A stretch of 64,000 nucleotides of DNA from Chitinophagales bacterium (GCA_013299105.1 JAAFJY010000031.1:37155-101154), one strand, 5' to 3'. Counted from the stretch's first letter, positions 35,247 through 44,793 are shown. Numbers and translations: made by a program. The notes: a model not told the origin generated them from the letters alone.

Positions 35247-35661
35247 GCTTAGAGGAATAATAGTTTTGGCCTACTCTTGATTGGGATTTTCGGCGTGGTC
35301 CCGGTCGCGTACCAAAAACAGTTTAAGGTTTGGCCTTTGACTTGGGCAAAAGTGGCCCCCTCCCAAGTGACTTTTCTCGTCAAATGGGTGATAAAATCCG
35401 TCAAATGTGGGAAATGAGCCGAAGAATTGGGAAAACCAATGGAATAATCCGTTGCCTCATCAAACGTCACAAAGCGGCCCAAAACACAATCAGCGGCCAT
35501 TCCTGGCGTCACTTTAGACAGGACATGTCCTGTCTCTACAGGCTTCGAGCAGAAAGCGAGGATGAATCAATAATTGGTTTTCGAGATGAATCCGGGACCC
35601 AAATCTGTGTTTATCCGTTTCATCCGTTAAATCAGTGTTCCGAACAAAGCGTCGCGACAAA
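35247..35661. repeat. Intergenic region with hairpin repeat and GACAGGACATGTCCTGTC palindrome, copy 2
   Basis: 415 bp. A second copy of the GGGTGATAAAATCCGTCAAATG hairpin lies at 35345-35416. The 27-bp palindromic repeat at 35515-35541 is the inverted copy of 22313-22339. At 35590-35640 AATCTGTGTTTATCCGTTTCATCCGTTAAATCAGTGTTCC is related to the ACACGGATGAAACGG module of the other repeats. The open frame through here (35249-35512, minus) has no recognisable domain and I do not call it. Confidence 0.55.
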
Positions 35662-38520
35662 TCAATTGATTAAATCCGAGTCCCTCAAAATCCCCGAAGG
35701 CAATTTCCCAAACCGCTGCCGAAAACTCCGCGAAAAAGAGCGCACATCGGAATAGCCCGACAAGGCCGCAATTTTGGCCAAGGGCAGGCCGCTGCGGGCT
35801 TCCAGGAGTTCGCGGGCTTTGTCGAGGCGCAATTCCAGGAGGTATTGCTGTGGGGTGAGGCCAGTCAGGCGTTTCAATTGGCGCAGCAAGGTGGATTCGC
35901 TCATCAGGAAATGGTGAGCCAGGGAGGGTACGTTGAGTAAATCGCTGTGGAGGTTTTGCTGAACGTATTTTTCAAAGTCGGTCAGCCAAGTCTGGTCTGC
36001 TTCCGACAAAAGTGGAGCTGTTTTTTCTTCCGAAACTTCGACGCTGGCTTCCACCATGCGATTGGCCCGGTTGTGGAGCAAATTTTCAATCCTGGCGATC
36101 AGCTCTTCTTCATCAAATGGCTTGGTGAGGTAATCGTCCACCCCGATCCGCAGGGCTTTGAGTTTGTCCCGGGCCTCGGCCCTCGCGGTGAGCATAATGA
36201 CCGGAAGGTGGCGGGTGGCATCGGTGGCTTTCAATTTTTCGAGCAATTGGTAGCCATCCATCACGGGCATCATCAGGTCGCTGAGGACCAGTTGTACCTT
36301 GTTGGTTTGCGACAAATAATCCAAAGCGGCTTGCCCGTGCTCGGCACATACAACCTGGTATTTTTCCTGCAAAACCGTACGGATGTAAGCCTGCAACTCA
36401 AAATTGTCTTCGACCACGAGGATTTCGGGCTTTTCCTGGTCCTTGGTTGAAGGTGCGATCTTTTCACTCCAAACACTGCCAGCACTGGTGGCCGTGGGCA
36501 AGATTTCATCGGCTAGCAGCTCACCCCAATCGGGAGAGGCCACTTCTTTTTCGAGCAAAGTGACTGGAAAACTGACTTCAAACTCAGTGCCGTGGCCTGG
36601 TCTGCTCTGGACTTCAATTTTTCCTCCCAAAAGCCGGGCATATTCCTGACAAAGCGCCAAGCCGATGCCAGTGCCCCCTTGTACCGGGTTGTTTTCTTGC
36701 TTGGTCTGAAAATACCTTTCAAAAACCAGGGGCAAGTCATCGGGGTGGATGCCATCGCCAGTATCCTTGACTTTCAAGCGCAAAATGCCATTTTCTAAAA
36801 GCAGGGTCCCCTTGATGGTACCGCCTGCAGGGGTGAATTTGAAGGCGTTGGAGAGCAGGTTGTAAACGATTTGGCGGCATTTTTCCCGGTCGATCAAGGC
36901 GATCAGGTTCCTTTCTACTTCGGTATCAAAGCTGAAATTCAAGCGCTTTTGTTCTGCCAAAGACTCGAATTGAGCGAAGTAATTGGCGAAAAATGGCACC
37001 AAGGCTTCCGGGCCAAGGCTGATGCTCATTTTACCCGAATCCAACTTACCCAAGTCCAGGATATCCTGAATAAGTCGCCCCAAATCATCGCCGCCGCGCT
37101 TGGCGAGTTGCAGCAATTTTTCTTGTTTTTCATTCAACTGCGGATCCTTGTTGATGGAAGCGATGGCTCCGTTTAGCAGGGTCAAAGGGGTGCGCAGTTC
37201 ATGGCTGATGTTGGCAAAAAAACGGGTTTTGGCGGCGTCTAAGGATTTTAATTCGCTAGCCTGTTGTTGAATAATCTGGTTTTTTTCGGCCAAAATGCGC
37301 TGCTCTTTGCGGTACTTGACCAAACCAAAAGCAAGCCCCGCAGCAAGCAATAAGGTGACGACAAAAATAGCCAGGAGCAGCCGCCTTTCTCTTTTTTCTG
37401 CTTTGATGGTTGCCGCTTGTTCCTGGATTTGCTTTGCTCTTTTTTCATTTTGGTAACGCGCATCAATTTCGGTATCCCTGGCTTTTTCTTTTTCTTGCTG
37501 AAAACCCAACTCCACTTGGTAGCTTTTTTCCAAATACTGCCACGCAAGGTCCTGGCGCCCTTCCTTTTTAAAAAGTTCTGCTTGCAAGCGGTAAGCCCGG
37601 TGGAGGGTAGCATTCCACTTGTTGCCGCCCGCAATGGATTTTTGGGATGCAAGGATGGAAGCCTCGCTGCAAGCCATTGCCTCTTTCAGGTTTCCCGATT
37701 GAAAATACCACTCCGCAAGGTTGTACTGCACGTAACTGAGCCCGGTATAATCGTCAATTTTTTCAAAGAGCTTCGACGCTTTTTGAAAGTGCATCAAATA
37801 TTGAGAATCCTTGTCTCGGATAGTCAGAAAGGCCATGAGCATGTGCCCCCAGGCTTCCTCCAAAATCAAGTTGTGTGCGGGTGCAGTACGCAGCACTTCC
37901 TGGGCGTAAAACCGGGCGGAATCCAACTGTCCTGTCAAAACCCGGTAGTAGGAACATCTCCGCATTGCATAGAGGGGGTAGTTGGCATGCAAATGATGCT
38001 TGACAATGGCCCGCTTGGCCCGGTTCAAATAGTACAAACAAGACTTAGGTTTATGTACGGACTCGTACAACAGGGCCAGCGATAGGCAGGATTTGACGTA
38101 GGTGTCCCAAGGGCCTTTTTTCTCACAGGATTCCATGACATGCTGGAGCAAGCGCATGGAAATCGAGTCCACATCATTGTGTTCCAAGGCCCTGGCCAAA
38201 ACCAATTGCCCCTTCAAGCCAAGCGGGGATTCGAGCAGGTCTTTTTCCTTCAACTGGTGCAACATTTGGTAGGAAATCAAAACCGCGCTGTCATTTTTAA
38301 AAGAAACAATGTAGGCTTCCGCTTGTGACAACAGTGTTTGGGGAGACATTTTTTTGACCCGTAACAAGTGAGCCTTGTTTGCGTCGGGCTGGCCAAGCAA
38401 GGTTTCGATGGATTGCCAAAGTGCCTCGCTTTCGTTGTAAGGTACGGCTTTGGCTTGGGCAAAAAGCTGCTGCAATGGCCCCAAAATGAGGGCAAAAGTC
38501 AGGACTAATGAAAGTTTCAT
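35662..38520 (-). CDS. Hybrid histidine kinase-response regulator with AraC output (HTCS type)
   Basis: About 952 residues from the ATG before KLSLVLTFALILGPLQQLFAQ, a signal peptide; a frame start at 38535 adds 5 residues. Residues 40-360 are TPR-like helices facing the periplasm (LYYLNRAKRA, YNLAEWYFQSGNLKEAM). A single membrane helix, LLLAIFVVTLLLAAGLAFGLV, is near 383-405. HisKA has FFANISHELRTPLTLLNG (phospho-His near 440); HATPase_c has NAFKFTPAGG, KDTGDGIHPDDL and GGTGIGLAL. The receiver domain has VLVVEDNFELQAY and VLSDLMMPVMDG with the phospho-Asp near 743. The C-terminus is an AraC HTH (LRQLKRLTGLTPQQYLLELRLDKARELL). It senses an external signal and regulates transcription in one protein; the target is unknown, perhaps the adjacent DUF1566 gene. 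Confidence 0.92.
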   Translation of the reverse strand: MKLSLVLTFALILGPLQQLFAQAKAVPYNESEALWQSIETLLGQPDANKAHLLRVKKMSPQTLLSQAEAYIVSFKNDSAVLISYQMLHQLKEKDLLESPLGLKGQLVLARALEHNDVDSISMRLLQHVMESCEKKGPWDTYVKSCLSLALLYESVHKPKSCLYYLNRAKRAIVKHHLHANYPLYAMRRCSYYRVLTGQLDSARFYAQEVLRTAPAHNLILEEAWGHMLMAFLTIRDKDSQYLMHFQKASKLFEKIDDYTGLSYVQYNLAEWYFQSGNLKEAMACSEASILASQKSIAGGNKWNATLHRAYRLQAELFKKEGRQDLAWQYLEKSYQVELGFQQEKEKARDTEIDARYQNEKRAKQIQEQAATIKAEKRERRLLLAIFVVTLLLAAGLAFGLVKYRKEQRILAEKNQIIQQQASELKSLDAAKTRFFANISHELRTPLTLLNGAIASINKDPQLNEKQEKLLQLAKRGGDDLGRLIQDILDLGKLDSGKMSISLGPEALVPFFANYFAQFESLAEQKRLNFSFDTEVERNLIALIDREKCRQIVYNLLSNAFKFTPAGGTIKGTLLLENGILRLKVKDTGDGIHPDDLPLVFERYFQTKQENNPVQGGTGIGLALCQEYARLLGGKIEVQSRPGHGTEFEVSFPVTLLEKEVASPDWGELLADEILPTATSAGSVWSEKIAPSTKDQEKPEILVVEDNFELQAYIRTVLQEKYQVVCAEHGQAALDYLSQTNKVQLVLSDLMMPVMDGYQLLEKLKATDATRHLPVIMLTARAEARDKLKALRIGVDDYLTKPFDEEELIARIENLLHNRANRMVEASVEVSEEKTAPLLSEADQTWLTDFEKYVQQNLHSDLLNVPSLAHHFLMSESTLLRQLKRLTGLTPQQYLLELRLDKARELLEARSGLPLAKIAALSGYSDVRSFSRSFRQRFGKLPSGILRDSDLIN

Positions 38521-38633
38521 TGGCATGATTGCCATGTTGATAAATGTGTTCGATGTAAATTCTCACTACACCTTTCAAAGTAAATGAAAATCAGCTTTTT
38601 CGTATTCCCACTGACTTTCTGAATGCATTTACC

Positions 38634-38826
38634 GGAGTCCAAATGCCAATTATTCTACCGAATCTTCAGGCGTGCAAAAGTTCGGAGAACTTTGACGTTT
38701 GTAGCCACAGCGACGGGATTTTAATGGTACTTCGGATGAAGTGCGACGTTACATCGGCCTCCTTTAACATCGCATTTCATCCGAAGTGCACATGAACCCT
38801 AGGGACCAATCGCTACAAACGTCTCA
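38634..38826 (+). repeat. 190-bp inverted-repeat element, copy 1
   Basis: The core 38694-38823 begins GACGTTTGTAGC and ends GCTACAAACGTC, a perfect 12-bp inverted pair. Inside, ACTTCGGATGAAGTGC and GCATTTCATCCGAAGTGC form a second stem. The left side continues with CTTCAGGCG...AGTTCGGAGAACTTT. The whole unit recurs in opposite orientation at 61022-61195. No gene inside. It may be a mobile non-autonomous element or a structured RNA. The 699-bp gap 38536-39234 also holds a GTTGAG-type micro-repeat at 39124-39164. Confidence 0.65.
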
Positions 38827-39234
38827 CTTCTACGAAGAAAAGTGCTAACATGAGATACGGATTGAGTGCTTACTGTTCGATACCAGTCGAATGCAGAAAT
38901 GGAAGGGAAAAGGAAGGCTATGCAGAAGCTCAAAAGTAGGACATTTGGGTAAATTTCTACAAGAATGATGATCTTTTGCATGTTTTTTTGCTTTGCAAAA
39001 GTCTTCGAATCACAAAAGACTAAACTGGTCATTAGCTCTACTTTTAGGCTAAAATGAGAACAAATTGGACGTTTAAGCACACTGATTACAAGAATGAAAG
39101 TCCTCAAATTTTCGAGTAAAACCTTCTTCTCAACTTCTCAACTCCTCAACTCCTCTTCTTAACCAAAGTCAATGACCCGCACTTTTGCCCCCCATAGTTT
39201 TGTGGTGAATTTTTTTCACTCATAAAACAACACC

Positions 39235-40272
39235 ATGAGACTGTTATTTTTTATTGTCGCCACCCTATTCTTTGTTGCTTGCGAAAAAGACGATTTCAAG
39301 GACGGCGTGCCCATCAACGAATCCAAAAACCTGGGCATCAACGGCACTGTGCAATTTGTGATGATCCGGGGGGCGAATGACAAAAACCCGGTTTTGCTGC
39401 ACCTGCACGGTGGGCCTGGGGTATCAGAAATTGGCGGCATGAGCAAGTACAATCGGGATTTAGAGAAAAACTTTACGGTGGTTTATTGGGACCAACGCAA
39501 TGCCGGGAAATCTTATGACACAAGTTTTCCAGCTACCGAAATCAAAGTAAGCAAGTACGTTGAAGATGTCAATGCCTTGGCAAAGTACTTGAAAACCCGC
39601 TTGAAAGTGTCCAAAATATTGCTGACGGGGCACTCTTGGGGCTCTCGCTTGGGCATGTTGACGATCCAGAAACACCCAGAGCATTTCAGCGCCTTCGTTG
39701 GTACGGGTCAGGAAGTCGCCGCCGCCGATGGAGAATTGCAATCGTACCGTTACACCCTGACCAAAGCCAAGGAGCTGAAACAAGATTCTTTTGTGCAAAT
39801 CCTGCAATACATCGGCGAGCCCAAGGGCGGAGATTTCCGCAATATGTACAGCAGCCCAGAGGGTTTTTCCACCCAAAAGTACGTGCTTCTGGAGCTGAAT
39901 AAGTTGATCTACAAGGGCATTACCATCGAAGACTTGTATGCCAATTTCCAGGAATCACCTGAATACACCCCACAAGAAAAGGAGAACTACCTCAAGGCTG
40001 CCGAGTTCAGCAATGCCCACATCGTCAATGACCCGGACTTCAACCACTTTGATTTGAGAAAACAGGTACGGGAAGTTAAAATCCCCGTCTTTTTCATCGC
40101 CGGGAAGTACGATTACATCAACCCCACGCCCCTGGCCAAGGAGTATTTCGATCTGCTGAAAGCTCCGAAGAAGGAGTACATCTCTTTTGAGCAATCGGGA
40201 CACGATCCTGCTTGGGAGGAGCCGCAGCGGTATGCAGCGACGCTTTTGAGCGTTTATAAAAAAGTGAAATAG
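39235..40272 (+). CDS. Alpha/beta hydrolase lipoprotein (proline iminopeptidase-like, S33)
   Basis: A 345-residue protein. MRLLFFIVATLFFVAC has a lipobox with Cys16, so it is membrane-anchored in the envelope. The core is alpha/beta hydrolase: HLHGGPGVSE (HGGP oxyanion motif of S33 peptidases), YWDQRNAGKS, LTGHSWGSRLGML with nucleophile Ser134, the acid region FFIAGKYDYINP and the catalytic His in FEQSGHDPAWEEPQ. HGGPG and WDQRGxGxS-type motifs favour proline iminopeptidase-like enzymes, though other S33 hydrolases share them. It stands alone after a 700-bp gap that includes a repeat element, and ends before a 377-bp gap in which I see no gene or clear repeat. Confidence 0.85.
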   Translation: MRLLFFIVATLFFVACEKDDFKDGVPINESKNLGINGTVQFVMIRGANDKNPVLLHLHGGPGVSEIGGMSKYNRDLEKNFTVVYWDQRNAGKSYDTSFPATEIKVSKYVEDVNALAKYLKTRLKVSKILLTGHSWGSRLGMLTIQKHPEHFSAFVGTGQEVAAADGELQSYRYTLTKAKELKQDSFVQILQYIGEPKGGDFRNMYSSPEGFSTQKYVLLELNKLIYKGITIEDLYANFQESPEYTPQEKENYLKAAEFSNAHIVNDPDFNHFDLRKQVREVKIPVFFIAGKYDYINPTPLAKEYFDLLKAPKKEYISFEQSGHDPAWEEPQRYAATLLSVYKKVK

Positions 40273-40649
40273 TGATTTAGGGTGGCCAGTGGCGGAAAGC
40301 TGCTGGCTACTTTTTTCGCTGAGCTGGAAAACGTGCGATGACAATTTTTTTTGGTTCTTTGACAATTTGTGTGGGAGGCCGGAATTTCTCAATGTACAGC
40401 CAGTATAAAGTGCGATTGGCTTCCTTTCACATAGGGGTAGGTGGATGGGCGGATCTTGTTAAGGGCTCTAGAGAGAACACATGCCCCTCTCATCCTGGTG
40501 TTTAAACAGGCAGTTATCTTTTTCATTAAACCCAAATCCGTCCACCTTTTTTTAAGATCCCTTGGCAATCAATTAGGTTGAAATTATTTACCTTAGCTTG
40601 AAAGAAACCTCTTCATCCAGTAAAATTGTGTGTGCTCAAGCAAATTCCA

Positions 40650-43169
40650 ATGCAAAAACACCTCCTCACCTTCGCCCTTAGCTTGGTTTTCACCATTAAC
40701 CTCGCCGCCCAAACCCAAGCCAAGGTCAAAAGCCTTGACTCTTTGCTCACCTACCTGCACGAGCGCGAAATGTTCAACGGGACGGCGCTCTTGGCCGAAA
40801 ACGGGCAAGTAGTTTATAAAAAAGCTTTTGGCGTGGCCAATATTGCCAGCAAAGCGCCACTGAAGACCACTTCGGCCTTTAATCTTGCCTCGGTGTCCAA
40901 GCAGTTTTTTTGCATGATGACCATGATCCTCCAAGAACAAGGTAAATTGCAATACGACGATCCGGTGCAAAAACACCTGCCCACTTTCCCATATCCCGGT
41001 ATCAGCATTCGGCATTTGATGACCCACACTTCTGGCTTGCCGGAGTATTTTGAGTTGTGCCAAAAATACCTGGGCTCTACCGATACCGTGACCAATGCCA
41101 GCATGTTGTCCATGTACGCCGATCAAAAACCGTCGCTCGACTTTCCTACGGGCAGCAAATGGGCCTACTCCAACACCAATTATGTGATTTTGGGCAGTTT
41201 GATCGAAAAACTGGCGGGCAAACCCTGTGCGGAGTTTTTTCAGGAAAAAATCGCAGGTCCTTTGGGCTTGAAAGATACCTATGTCTACCACCAATTGATG
41301 AAAACTTCCCCGCTCAATCGGGTTTATGGTTTTCAAATCAGCAAAGGGAAAAAAGTACCCAATGACCTGACTCGTTTTGATGGAATCGTGGGCGATGGCA
41401 ATGTGTACAGCTCGGTAGAAGACCTGCTGAAATGGGAACAAGCCTGGCTAGGAGAAAAACTGGTAAAACAAAGCTCCATCAAAGCCGCCTGGACCCCCGT
41501 GAACCTGAATGACGGCAACACCGCGCCCTATGGCTTTGGCTGGCAAATCCACAATGAAGGCAAAAAGATTTTCCACAGCGGCTCTTGGGGAGGCTTCAAA
41601 AACTTGTTGATTCGCTACCCCGCGCAAAAATGGACCTTGATTTTATTGTCGAACGGCACTACAACCGAAGGCTTGCGGGTAGTTGATGGCCTTTTCGACG
41701 GCAAACCACTGATTTTGCCTAAAACCCAACTCATTCGGAATGTAAAAGTGGTGGATGGTACAGGTGCCCCTGCTTACCTGGCTTCAGTAAGGATCAAAGA
41801 CCAGCGTATTTGGGACATCGGCGAGTTGCAAGCTTACCCCAAGGAGCCCGTCACCGAGGGCAATGGACAGGTCCTGGCTCCGGGTTTCATTGATAGCCAC
41901 AGCCACCACGATTGGTCATTGCAAGAGCAGCCCGAAGCATTGGCCATGCTCAACCAGGGCATTACGACCATCGTAGTAGGGCAAGATGGCGGGGGTAATC
42001 TCATCGACACCATCCAAGCCCGCCTCAAAAAACAACCCGCTGCGGTCAACCTGGCTACTTACACGGGGCACACCATGCTGCGCAGCATGACGATGGGTGG
42101 CATTCGAGGAGCCCTTTTTCGCCAAGCTACGTCCAAAGAAGTGGATTCGATGAAGGTCATTTTAGCCCGTGAAATGGAAAAAGGCTCCCTGGGACTGGCC
42201 ACTGGCCTGGAGTATGAATCGGCCTTTTACAGCAACCGCGACGAGGTGTTGACCCTGGCCCAGGTGGCCGCCGATCACCAGGGCCGCTACATCAGCCACA
42301 TCCGCAGCGAGGATACCGATATTGACGATGCTTTGGAAGAAATCATTGAAATTGGCCGTGCTTGCAAGATTCCGGTCAAGATTTCGCACATCAAAGTCTC
42401 GATCAAAAGCAAGTGGGGCTACTCCAAGGAAGTATTGCAAGCCTTGCAAGCGGCCCGTGCCCAGGGTATCGACATCACCGCCGATTGCTACCCTTATGAT
42501 TTTTGGCAATCTACCATCCGCATCCTTTTTCCCAAGCGCGATTACTCCAACCCGGCCAGCGCCGATTATGCCGTGACCGACCTGGTGGATCCCGCTGGCA
42601 CTTACCTGACCCGCTACCTGCCCAACCCGGCTTATGCGGGCAAGTCATTGACCGAAATTGCCAAAATGCGCAATGAAACCCCAGGCAAAACCCTGCTTTA
42701 CCTGGTCGCTGCTGCGGAGGCTTACGAAATCAAAAACCCCGACGCCGATGCTGAAGGCGTGATGGGCAAAGCCATGAGCGATGAGGACGTGCGCAATTTC
42801 CTGGCCTGGTCGCATACCAATATCTGCTCCGACGGCTCGGTAGAAGGGCATCCACGCGGGCATGGGGCCTTTGCCAGGGTGTTGGCCCGCTACGTGCGCG
42901 AGCAAAAATTGCTGTCGCTGGAAAACGCCATCCACAAAATGACAGGCTTGACTGCCGAACACCTGGGCCTGCGCAATCGGGGCCTGATTGCCAAGGGTTA
43001 TTTTGCCGATTTGGTGCTTTTTGACCCCGCTACCGTCAAAGACAATGCCGTGATTGGCAACAACAAGGCACTGTCGGATGGCATCAACAAGGTCTGGGTG
43101 AATGGCGAGGCGGTTTATTTGGAGAAGAAGGGAACTGGGAAGTACAGCGGGGTGTTTTTGAGGAGGTGA
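40650..43169 (+). CDS. Beta-lactamase-like serine hydrolase fused to N-acyl-D-amino-acid deacylase
   Basis: About 839 residues from the ATG before QKHLLTFALSLVFTINLAAQ, a signal peptide (a TTG start at 40626 is less likely). Residues 30-335 are a class C beta-lactamase-like domain: SVSKQ (SxxK, near 81), YSNTNY (YxN, near 172) and FHSGSWGG (third motif, near 308). From about 357 a separate amidohydrolase begins, LIRNVKVVDGTGAPAYLASVRI, APGFIDSHSHHDW (HxH metal site), GLATGLEYESAFYSN, ISHIRSEDTD, VKISHIKVS, CSDGSVEGHPRGHGAF and GYFADLVLFDPATV, all typical of D-aminoacylases. Both halves are complete. Together they could cleave and then deacylate D-amino-acid peptides such as peptidoglycan fragments. 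The following lipoprotein gene starts within 20 bp. Confidence 0.9.
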   Translation: MQKHLLTFALSLVFTINLAAQTQAKVKSLDSLLTYLHEREMFNGTALLAENGQVVYKKAFGVANIASKAPLKTTSAFNLASVSKQFFCMMTMILQEQGKLQYDDPVQKHLPTFPYPGISIRHLMTHTSGLPEYFELCQKYLGSTDTVTNASMLSMYADQKPSLDFPTGSKWAYSNTNYVILGSLIEKLAGKPCAEFFQEKIAGPLGLKDTYVYHQLMKTSPLNRVYGFQISKGKKVPNDLTRFDGIVGDGNVYSSVEDLLKWEQAWLGEKLVKQSSIKAAWTPVNLNDGNTAPYGFGWQIHNEGKKIFHSGSWGGFKNLLIRYPAQKWTLILLSNGTTTEGLRVVDGLFDGKPLILPKTQLIRNVKVVDGTGAPAYLASVRIKDQRIWDIGELQAYPKEPVTEGNGQVLAPGFIDSHSHHDWSLQEQPEALAMLNQGITTIVVGQDGGGNLIDTIQARLKKQPAAVNLATYTGHTMLRSMTMGGIRGALFRQATSKEVDSMKVILAREMEKGSLGLATGLEYESAFYSNRDEVLTLAQVAADHQGRYISHIRSEDTDIDDALEEIIEIGRACKIPVKISHIKVSIKSKWGYSKEVLQALQAARAQGIDITADCYPYDFWQSTIRILFPKRDYSNPASADYAVTDLVDPAGTYLTRYLPNPAYAGKSLTEIAKMRNETPGKTLLYLVAAAEAYEIKNPDADAEGVMGKAMSDEDVRNFLAWSHTNICSDGSVEGHPRGHGAFARVLARYVREQKLLSLENAIHKMTGLTAEHLGLRNRGLIAKGYFADLVLFDPATVKDNAVIGNNKALSDGINKVWVNGEAVYLEKKGTGKYSGVFLRR

Positions 43170-43186
43170 GAATTAAAGCGCCCATT

Positions 43187-43909
43187 ATGCATTTTCCAAA
43201 GGCCATTGTCTTATTGTTGTCTTTTTGCCTGTTTTGCTGCGATAAACAGCCACCAAAAGTGCCCCTTGATACCACCAAAAGTACCGAAAACTTAAAACCC
43301 GTTTTCGGCTATCGTTTTGTGATCACAGGTGATTTTGATGGGGATGGCAAAAGTGAAAAGTTGATTGAGCACTATTTCAGTGCTTTGAATCAGCAAGAAG
43401 CCAACAAGTTTTATGATGGAGCTGATTATGACCAATTGGTGGACTTGGCTTTTGAACAACAGCCCTATACATTTGTCAGCTCAGACAATCCTGCCCTCGA
43501 TACCTTGCACATTACGGATGAAGGGCAAAATTTTGGCCTTTCTTTTTTGAAAAATGAGGGCGACTTGAACGGCGATGGTACTGATGAAGTGTCCTATGTG
43601 GTGAATTGGGCGGATTGGTCCAATTTGAACACTTGGTGCGTGATGACCTTTAGAAACAACAAGTGGGAGGAACTACATTCATTCTCTATTTGGGACTGGC
43701 AATTGCCTGATTTACCTGAAACGTTTAACGAATATGGCTTATTCGGCCTAGAAAATAAAGTTATTCATGTTGGCAATACTAATCAGCAATTAGAGAATGA
43801 ACTCAAGAATTTCAAGGGTTTGCTTAGGAAAATCAAGACGAGACAGATTCAAACCATTGGAATGAATGAGGAGGCAATGTTAGACACCATGCTGGTGGAT
43901 TTGAAATGA
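43187..43909 (+). CDS. Lipoprotein with EF-hand-like Ca loops, unknown function
   Basis: About 240 residues from the ATG before HFPKAIVLLLSFCLFCC, a signal with lipobox-like end (a GTG start at 43166 would overlap the upstream stop as GTGA). Two calcium-loop-like motifs, GDFDGDGKSEKL and GDLNGDGTDEV, have the DxDxDG spacing of EF-hand/dockerin or FG-GAP repeats; between them is a beta-rich segment (YTFVSSDNPALDTLHITDEGQNFGLSFLKNE). The WNNxxWxxLxxFSIW stretch resembles beta-propeller VCBS-like proteins. No catalytic residues are recognised. It overlaps or abuts both neighbours, suggesting one transcript 40650-44451. Confidence 0.65.
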   Translation: MHFPKAIVLLLSFCLFCCDKQPPKVPLDTTKSTENLKPVFGYRFVITGDFDGDGKSEKLIEHYFSALNQQEANKFYDGADYDQLVDLAFEQQPYTFVSSDNPALDTLHITDEGQNFGLSFLKNEGDLNGDGTDEVSYVVNWADWSNLNTWCVMTFRNNKWEELHSFSIWDWQLPDLPETFNEYGLFGLENKVIHVGNTNQQLENELKNFKGLLRKIKTRQIQTIGMNEEAMLDTMLVDLK

Positions 43910-43974
43910 AAAACTTAGGTTTACGGCTGCTTTGTCACCTTTTCCAAGCCACCTTGTGCTCAAAAAACCAATCC

Positions 43975-44451
43975 ATGCAGCCCAAAATCACCACCATCTC
44001 CGAAAAAAAACTAATTGGCACCAGCCTGACGATGAGTTTTGCCAATTACCAGGTCGGCCAGCTTTGGCAAAATTTTATGCCAAGGCGAAAAGAAATCAAC
44101 CATGCCCTGAATCAGGATTTGATTTCAATGACGCTCTACTCACCGAAGCATTTTTCCAATTTCAGCCCAAGCAAGGAATTTGAAAAATGGGCTGGTGTGG
44201 AAGTCAGCGATTTTGACCAAGTGCCAGTAGGGATGCAAAGTTTCCTATTGCCCGCAGGACAGTATGCGGTGTTTCACTACCAAGGGCTGCACAGCGACAA
44301 CATCATCTACCAGCATATTTTCGGTACTTGGCTGCCTGCGTCCGAATATGCCTTGGACGATCGCCCCCATTTTGAAGTATTGGGCGAAAAATACAAAAAC
44401 AACGACCCTGATTCGGAGGAGGAAATATGGATTCCGGTCAGGGCTAAGTGA
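43975..44451 (+). CDS. GyrI-like/AraC effector-binding domain protein
   Basis: A 158-residue single-domain protein: MQPKITTISEKKLIGTSLTMSFANYQVGQLWQNFMPRRKEI, then FEKWAGVEVSDFDQVPVGMQSFLLPAGQYAVFHYQG and YALDDRPHFEVLGEKYKNNDPDSEEEIWIPV. The KLIG, LPAGxYAVFxxxG and EEIWIPV elements identify the GyrI-like small-molecule-binding fold (bacterial transcription activator effector-binding domain) without a DNA-binding part. A frame start at 43906 overlaps the upstream stop as ATGA but adds 23 residues not seen in homologues, so 43975 is preferred. It probably binds a hydrophobic or cationic ligand in the cytoplasm. Confidence 0.82.
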   Translation: MQPKITTISEKKLIGTSLTMSFANYQVGQLWQNFMPRRKEINHALNQDLISMTLYSPKHFSNFSPSKEFEKWAGVEVSDFDQVPVGMQSFLLPAGQYAVFHYQGLHSDNIIYQHIFGTWLPASEYALDDRPHFEVLGEKYKNNDPDSEEEIWIPVRAK

Positions 44452-44548
44452 TTGGTTTTGTCTGATTTATTCAAATCGAAGAACAGTCTTTGTGGCAAGC
44501 CACGAATAAACCTTACCAAATCGCAACTGCGTACTTTATTAACTATGT

Positions 44549-44573
44549 CCTCGCTGCGCGAGGCTTTTTTTTT
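44549..44573 (+). terminator. Rho-independent terminator that is part of the modular repeat
   Basis: CCTCG-CTGCG-CGAGG followed by CTTTTTTTTT. It ends the transcript of the GyrI-like gene. The same dyad without the long T-run is module 1 of the dispersed repeats at 5.25, 18.5 and 34.0 kb. Confidence 0.7.
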
Positions 44574-44745
44574 GGAACACGGATAAAATTGGGTTTGGGT
44601 GTGCTTGTTTGGGTTTGAGTGTGAAAAAACCCGTTTTCAAATGGAGACTAAACTTATGCTCGAAGCCCCACACCTGAACTCACACTTACACACTCCACAC
44701 CCTTTCTTGCGGATTTCCAGCATGACGTTGACCATGATGTTGACA
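44549..44745 (+). repeat. Modular G/T-rich intergenic repeat, copy 3
   Basis: The most complete copy: CCTCGC dyad plus T-run, AACACGGATAAAA, GGGTTTGGGTGTGCTTGTTT arm, spacer, CACACTTACACACTCCACACC arm (core 44586-44702), then GCGGATTTCCAGCATGACGTTGACC and GATGTTGAC. It lies in the convergent gap between the GyrI-like and permease genes, the reverse orientation of copies 1 and 2. Confidence 0.7.
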
Positions 44746-44793
44746 ACTTGCGATTAAGAAATTGGAAAGGTTCATTTTTGAACCGTTACTTTT

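Noticed and set aside
35249..35512. Minus-strand 87-residue frame upstream of the DUF1566 gene
   Set aside because: It spans a repeated hairpin and ends at a palindromic repeat; no domain is visible.
38634..38826. Insertion sequence encoding a transposase
   Set aside because: The element is under 200 bp and has no coding capacity; also no clear target duplication was found.
38799..39107. Minus-strand 102-residue frame with hydrophobic stretches
   Set aside because: It begins inside the repeat element, has no recognisable domain and no ribosome-binding context.
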